Origin: Candidatus Obscuribacterales bacterium
GTDB taxonomy: Bacteria > Cyanobacteriota > Vampirovibrionia > Obscuribacterales > Obscuribacteraceae
Assembly: GCA_019637435.1 (NCBI GenBank)
Contig: JAHBVO010000006.1
Location: 1-64,000 of the forward strand
Direction of reading: 5' to 3'
DNA: 64,000 nt
The notes below the pieces were generated by a model that worked only from the letters and a program-made list of their open reading frames with translations, made no database searches and was not told where the DNA came from. Both the position numbers and the translations under genes were made by a program. This document shows, piece by piece, positions 62,501 to 64,000 of this stretch. Numbering within the stretch: position 1 is the stretch's first letter; the number at the start of each line of letters is the position of its first letter.

Positions 62501-64000
62501 TGTCCGAAGCTGTACGTCAGCGGCCGAGCCAGACGCGTTAATGCGAACAGTTCCAGTCTGCGCAGTGACAGTGCCCAGGTCTATAGCGGAGTTGGAATTG
62601 GTTCGCCCTGACAGAATGTCAATGTCACCGCCATTGGTTATGATCGTTGAACCAGAACCCGATGAGATGCCACCATTCACGGTAGCACCGCCGAGGAAGG
62701 TACCAGTAGAGAGCCCACCGTTGACTTTCGATATAACAGCACCGGTAGCCGGCGTCTTCGTATGCAGAGTAACGTCTCCGGAGCCGTTATTCGCAGCACC
62801 GGAGGTATTGACACCATTTGACAAACCGATGCCTACGCCGCCATCATTACGACCCGCCACAACAACGAGATTACCGTTGCTACCAGATCCGGTACCACCC
62901 GTGGTGATGTTGCAGACACTATCAGTGTAGACGCCGCCAGAAGCGGTATTGTTGGAACTGGCGAAAGCAACCAAGTTAATGTTTCCACCGTTGGCGTTCA
63001 GTCCAGTTCCTCTTGTATCCAGAGCGGACAAACCGAAGGTGAGTGAAATAGCGGCATTATCACTTGCATTGGAAGCACCAGTGATAGTTACGGTAGTGGC
63101 AGTTTGAGTGAACGCCGCGCCGGAAACCATCGCGATATTTCCACCTTGACCGGCGGCGGAGGCTGAAATAATTGGATTGGTAGGATTGGGGGCAATAACT
63201 TCAATGGCTTCGCCAGCTACCATCACGATTCCGCCAGGAGCAACTATGTTTGATCTAATATCGATGTTCTGCGTCGTCAGAAGCGTCAGACTACCACTCA
63301 CCACAATCGGGTTACCCAACTGAATGGTCCCGCCGGAAGTTACGGCATACGAGCCCGCGGTAACACTGCTATTTTGAACGTTCGTTGAATCAGCAGATAC
63401 GGTGACTGAGTTTCGAGCATTCAGGGTAGATGTGGCAGTAACTGAGCTTCCCGTCGTCGAACCCGGTGCAAGTGATCCGCTCGTAACCGTGCCGGTAGCA
63501 TCAATTGATAAAGTGCCCACAATTTGCGGCTGACCGCCCGCTAGCAGTATATTTCCGGTTCCCGCGGCGTTATTCGTGCCCGCTCCGCTGACGTTTATCG
63601 CTCCAGTAGTGATGCTATTGGCGAACATCGAAACGGTCCCATCGCTGAAACCGTTAGCGCCGGTAGATGTGATAGTCGTAGCGCCACCGAGGTTTATGAC
63701 ACCGGGAGTGGTGCCCTCGAATGCCGCGAATGTTATGTCACCGCCATTTGCGGCGGAGCTACTGGCGTTGAAAATCGGAGCAGTACCGGTGAAGGTGATG
63801 GCACCCCCGGTGGCAGATGCTCCAGTCACCGTGAGCGGACCTGTACCAGTATGCGCGGCACCAGCAATGAAGAGAATGTCGCCACCATCGCCGGTATTCG
63901 AAGTGTTAAATGAGAGACCGCTCGCGATGTTTATATTTCCTGTAGCGATATAGGTCAAGGGACCACCACCGGTCGTTTGACTTGCCCCTACGTTAAGGTC
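56570..64000 (-). CDS. Second giant secreted beta-helix protein, C-terminal part (N-terminus beyond the window)
   Basis: The frame stays open to the last base of the window (reading Asp-Leu-Asn-Val-Gly-Ala at the edge), so the visible 2,477 codons are only the C-terminal part. The sequence is a Gly/Asn/Thr/Ser-rich beta-helix. It contains at least four family-A units with a further partial unit at the edge, and one copy of the dispersed module at about 58.4-59.1 kb. After about 58.4 kb it is collinear with the end of the first giant protein: ASGTGGSI.L..N, NGV.GSLTA, a NGALTLINTD element, KG...I.IGA.PKK, ADPPSR, the FecR-like domain (Thr-Pro-Ile-Gly-Thr-Ile-Glu-Val, then LSPGRCTVL) and a tail with KPLKEIMSSRH and KTSAVLM. 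A short Thr-Gly-Val-Thr-Gly-Thr-Gly repeat precedes the FecR-like domain. It is a paralogue oriented tail to tail with the first. Confidence 0.9.
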   Translation of the reverse strand, partial: DLNVGASQTTGGGPLTYIATGNINIASGLSFNTSNTGDGGDILFIAGAAHTGTGPLTVTGASATGGAITFTGTAPIFNASSSAANGGDITFAAFEGTTPGVINLGGATTITSTGANGFSDGTVSMFANSITTGAINVSGAGTNNAAGTGNILLAGGQPQIVGTLSIDATGTVTSGSLAPGSTTGSSVTATSTLNARNSVTVSADSTNVQNSSVTAGSYAVTSGGTIQLGNPIVVSGSLTLLTTQNIDIRSNIVAPGGIVMVAGEAIEVIAPNPTNPIISASAAGQGGNIAMVSGAAFTQTATTVTITGASNASDNAAISLTFGLSALDTRGTGLNANGGNINLVAFASSNNTASGGVYTDSVCNITTGGTGSGSNGNLVVVAGRNDGGVGIGLSNGVNTSGAANNGSGDVTLHTKTPATGAVISKVNGGLSTGTFLGGATVNGGISSGSGSTIITNGGDIDILSGRTNSNSAIDLGTVTAQTGTVRINASGSAADVQLRTMQGGSIVVTATQDINIRGGLGWNTVASGGGGILAVAGRDIINIDSGTDFDTSPGASPQAGSISFIAGALFSEALSSLTITGPSSTGGNVSFGNNVDVINANGIGTSSGGQINLIAYADGTGQRGTVFVDSTADVNSQGGATGSNGEIIVMAGNNQGGNGINVGGVWTTEGGTSGTGNVSLLSAQPINGAVLSKVTGAYTSVGFTNGAVQANNNINGINSNLTMNVDHGAALTMSSGNTLTLTNTSLSAGRIRLSAVGEITGLQDLTTFGNGTVVATSQDNVTLRGDIVAPGGVVLVAGRAINAVTAGTSINTSTATGSAGDVVLVAGATFTQNLVNVTITGSSNLDSVGINLGNSFDSIDTRSLGGNGAGGDVTLLRMASSGNFTFGIGIQGGGTSILTGGNGTGANGNITAIGAGNGINAISIDAAIDTTGGATGTGDVLFQTTAPNNATIIKSNAGVSGFLGGAINDASVFQSNGQGGITMAGGTLTVNAGAGLQMQGVTNTGGSVQYNAGTAGNTSAIANIKGITADSISVTSQGKIDMRGGDMVGVDGILFVAGENIENNGGGMKMTTAGSTGTDRGDITLVAGATFTQNASSVTITGNTTNAGGISLGNGFLGFDTHFTAGVGNAGAVNLVGYAGTGGGNGYVFADSGSFAITAGGSGSGSNGDVLVIGSADNGSNAINLSGTIDISGGATGSGSVSLKTIVPGTGVVLSRTTGGVSSGSFETATTRSSNIRLTGANAIVTDGSDVEILSGRNVQITSISTTPDSIGKAGAISIETNGPDTLQIGAGGNNSISSLSFNGGLVSGAGGDLTVLARGVNGVQINGSVLQQNQNTGDGGNITIDADQGTMSFANGPVVIEASGEGATAQDGGSITLRANSYNFNGLNVDLRANASVGGGTAGSVTIESNGALTNILGAGANQFEVQVGTSGQGGLLVLDAGTTIALNSAISVDQLTLSAGSGITQTAGAIITADLLTVNSLTGLANLNADNAVNTLFATGGGALVFKNNASTALELGSLGITQSLDLTALAGVTVIANISTSGDIDVSTTVLTAQADMTANSIDVSSPIGAGGLTVDGSGGNRNFNATGVGQLVRFTANDGDLSLGGTQTYISEAEMNVIENTGSLNVLTGADIEGLQTLTLNSSRYDFAGSIVGNPLIFRAPEGVGTIANSQGDVTLSGDVILNGNFAIIAQGNVNFGSATTINLGGGASGGALTVLAGFSFTPSTGGQVGPVGNEAVTYSSITPSAIGGNINLSDVTVNTAGGLGAGGNVTLIASDGTQSAGSISVGAIDASGATDGGDILIIGPGNISVGGIDASGTNGGSVLISTTAPTVVGTPSILNGELSGGSFTTGGASLDKKSGALVVRGGIDASGTGGSINLTSNYSKNFAIGASKTPKNGVQGSLTASNIEVLNVRSGVQLDSSAGILSAQNVKFTAGGKGTLLTGKNVVLTTVNNLTLIADTGAIGKKSFVFQAASVGAETSGNVNLTSQRATPLVVNDSSAGGSFTLTTAAGVTLNDIDTAKGSISVTAATGGLTVNDGSVITANNGALTLINTDITTGNINLGANTVIETQGKGKDVNIAIGAPPKKPTNTTPPSGVTVNNTGKGLSYFSQAGGFTVVGSNETRGTNKDVIINNGSANPSTQKIIFGGNVVVEADPPSRSAAAVMPSLLAQPATETFVASDSASLNLSSANSSIGSTFNSQHISPLPTDLLSTVSNTAQAEASVVGLSSAVQTSEAVSTACDYLTDAYVWSDEDLGLGSATMLSGSSANSGISGSTTGVTGTGVTGTGNGSASGVTSTEVAKLRQGTIVLAPAKDTRIETPIGTIEVSKGSVALVVLDGTRLGVYDLHDERKGSVRVTAGARATTLSPGRCTVLTTRSNHGFERVNPMESVGYKSVAAVNHGNGIKAFNAEFATMHAIGSVKPLKEIMSSRHDNARRMSNKLMKTSAVLMHLGGIGEFEVYAEPSVAAMAR
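58440..59090 (-). repeat. Copy of the dispersed module in the second giant gene
   Basis: This segment matches the modules at 37.7, 43.4 and 48.3 kb. Elements are NPLIF, TIANSQGDVTLSG, FAIIAQGNV, a LTVLAGFSFTP signature, GGQVGPV, GGN..LIASDG and an ILNGELSGGSF end. It lacks the C-x16-C pair. As in copy 3 of the first gene, it is the last large module before the shared C-terminal region. Confidence 0.78.
60500..64000 (-). repeat. Family-A repeats in the second giant gene
   Basis: The Gly codon before Ile/Val of the SPGGI-like motif (here Ala-Pro-Gly-Gly or a variant) has its first base at 63232, 62410, 61627 and 60847. The spacings are 822, 783 and 780 bp, nearly the same period as family A of the first giant gene (771-828 bp). 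Each unit again shows VAG..I, GSAG.I..VAGA.FT, ITG.SN, NGNI.V.A..N and TSGG..GTG.V.L. The first unit in reading direction (from about 63,958) is a fifth, incomplete one, so the array extends beyond the window. Confidence 0.85.

Overview
This 64-kb window comes from a bacterial chromosome of moderate GC content with a Gram-negative-style secretome. The gene content (membrane-anchored Ser/Thr kinases, a kinesin-light-chain-type TPR protein, a PPDK/regulator pair, a ferredoxin-type glutamate synthase and gigantic secreted beta-helix proteins) fits a non-photosynthetic relative of Cyanobacteria, such as the Obscuribacterales group of Melainabacteria/Vampirovibrionia. That placement is inference from gene content. 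The best single clue is the insertion in the FMN domain of the glutamate synthase that marks ferredoxin-dependent enzymes of cyanobacteria and plastids. No rRNA, tRNA, IS element, prophage or CRISPR array was seen.

Layout. 1-3.7 kb: a 14-bp tandem repeat, a multi-pass membrane protein with a Gly/Ser/Thr repeat linker, then an SDR oxidoreductase overlapping an unknown gene (ATGA). 3.7-7.1 kb: a two-gene operon of paralogous membrane-anchored protein kinases with an HRD-x-TPDN catalytic loop. 7.1-10.3 kb (minus): a seven-repeat TPR protein and a REC-HPt-REC-REC-degenerate GGDEF signalling protein. 10.5-14.1 kb (minus): pyruvate phosphate dikinase behind its bifunctional regulatory kinase/phosphotransferase. 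14.7-19.3 kb: ferredoxin-dependent glutamate synthase. 19.4-22.5 kb: a double zinc-ribbon protein (minus) and a kinase-TM-LRR-TPR receptor-like protein. 23.1-51.7 kb: one 9,530-codon gene for a secreted, Gly/Asn/Thr/Ser-rich beta-helix protein. 51.8-56.1 kb: a GNAT acetyltransferase, a PHB-depolymerase-like esterase, a BioD-like P-loop ATPase and a kelch beta-propeller protein. 56.6-64.0 kb (minus): the C-terminal 2,477 codons of a second giant protein whose N-terminus lies beyond the right edge.

The most unusual part is the pair of giant exoproteins, which face each other tail to tail. The complete one is a mosaic of four different tandem repeat families, here named A to D: about 260 aa x7, about 243 aa x6, about 180 aa x8 and about 110 aa x8. 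Three dispersed copies of a further module carry or lack a C-x16-C pair. The second protein contains the same A family and the same module. Both end in a FecR-like beta domain followed by a conserved KPLK...MSS.H...KT.AV.M tail. No classical TPS secretion domain, TpsB transporter or autotransporter barrel is evident, so the way these proteins reach and stay on the surface is open. The intervening genes have no obvious shared pathway with them.

The metabolic genes form a coherent central block. PPDK interconverts pyruvate and PEP under control of its own regulator, and glutamate synthase assimilates nitrogen using reduced ferredoxin. The kinases, TPR proteins and multi-receiver protein indicate strong investment in signalling. 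Non-ATG starts are common: GTG for the first kinase and the PPDK regulator, TTG for glutamate synthase, the receptor kinase, GNAT and the kelch protein.
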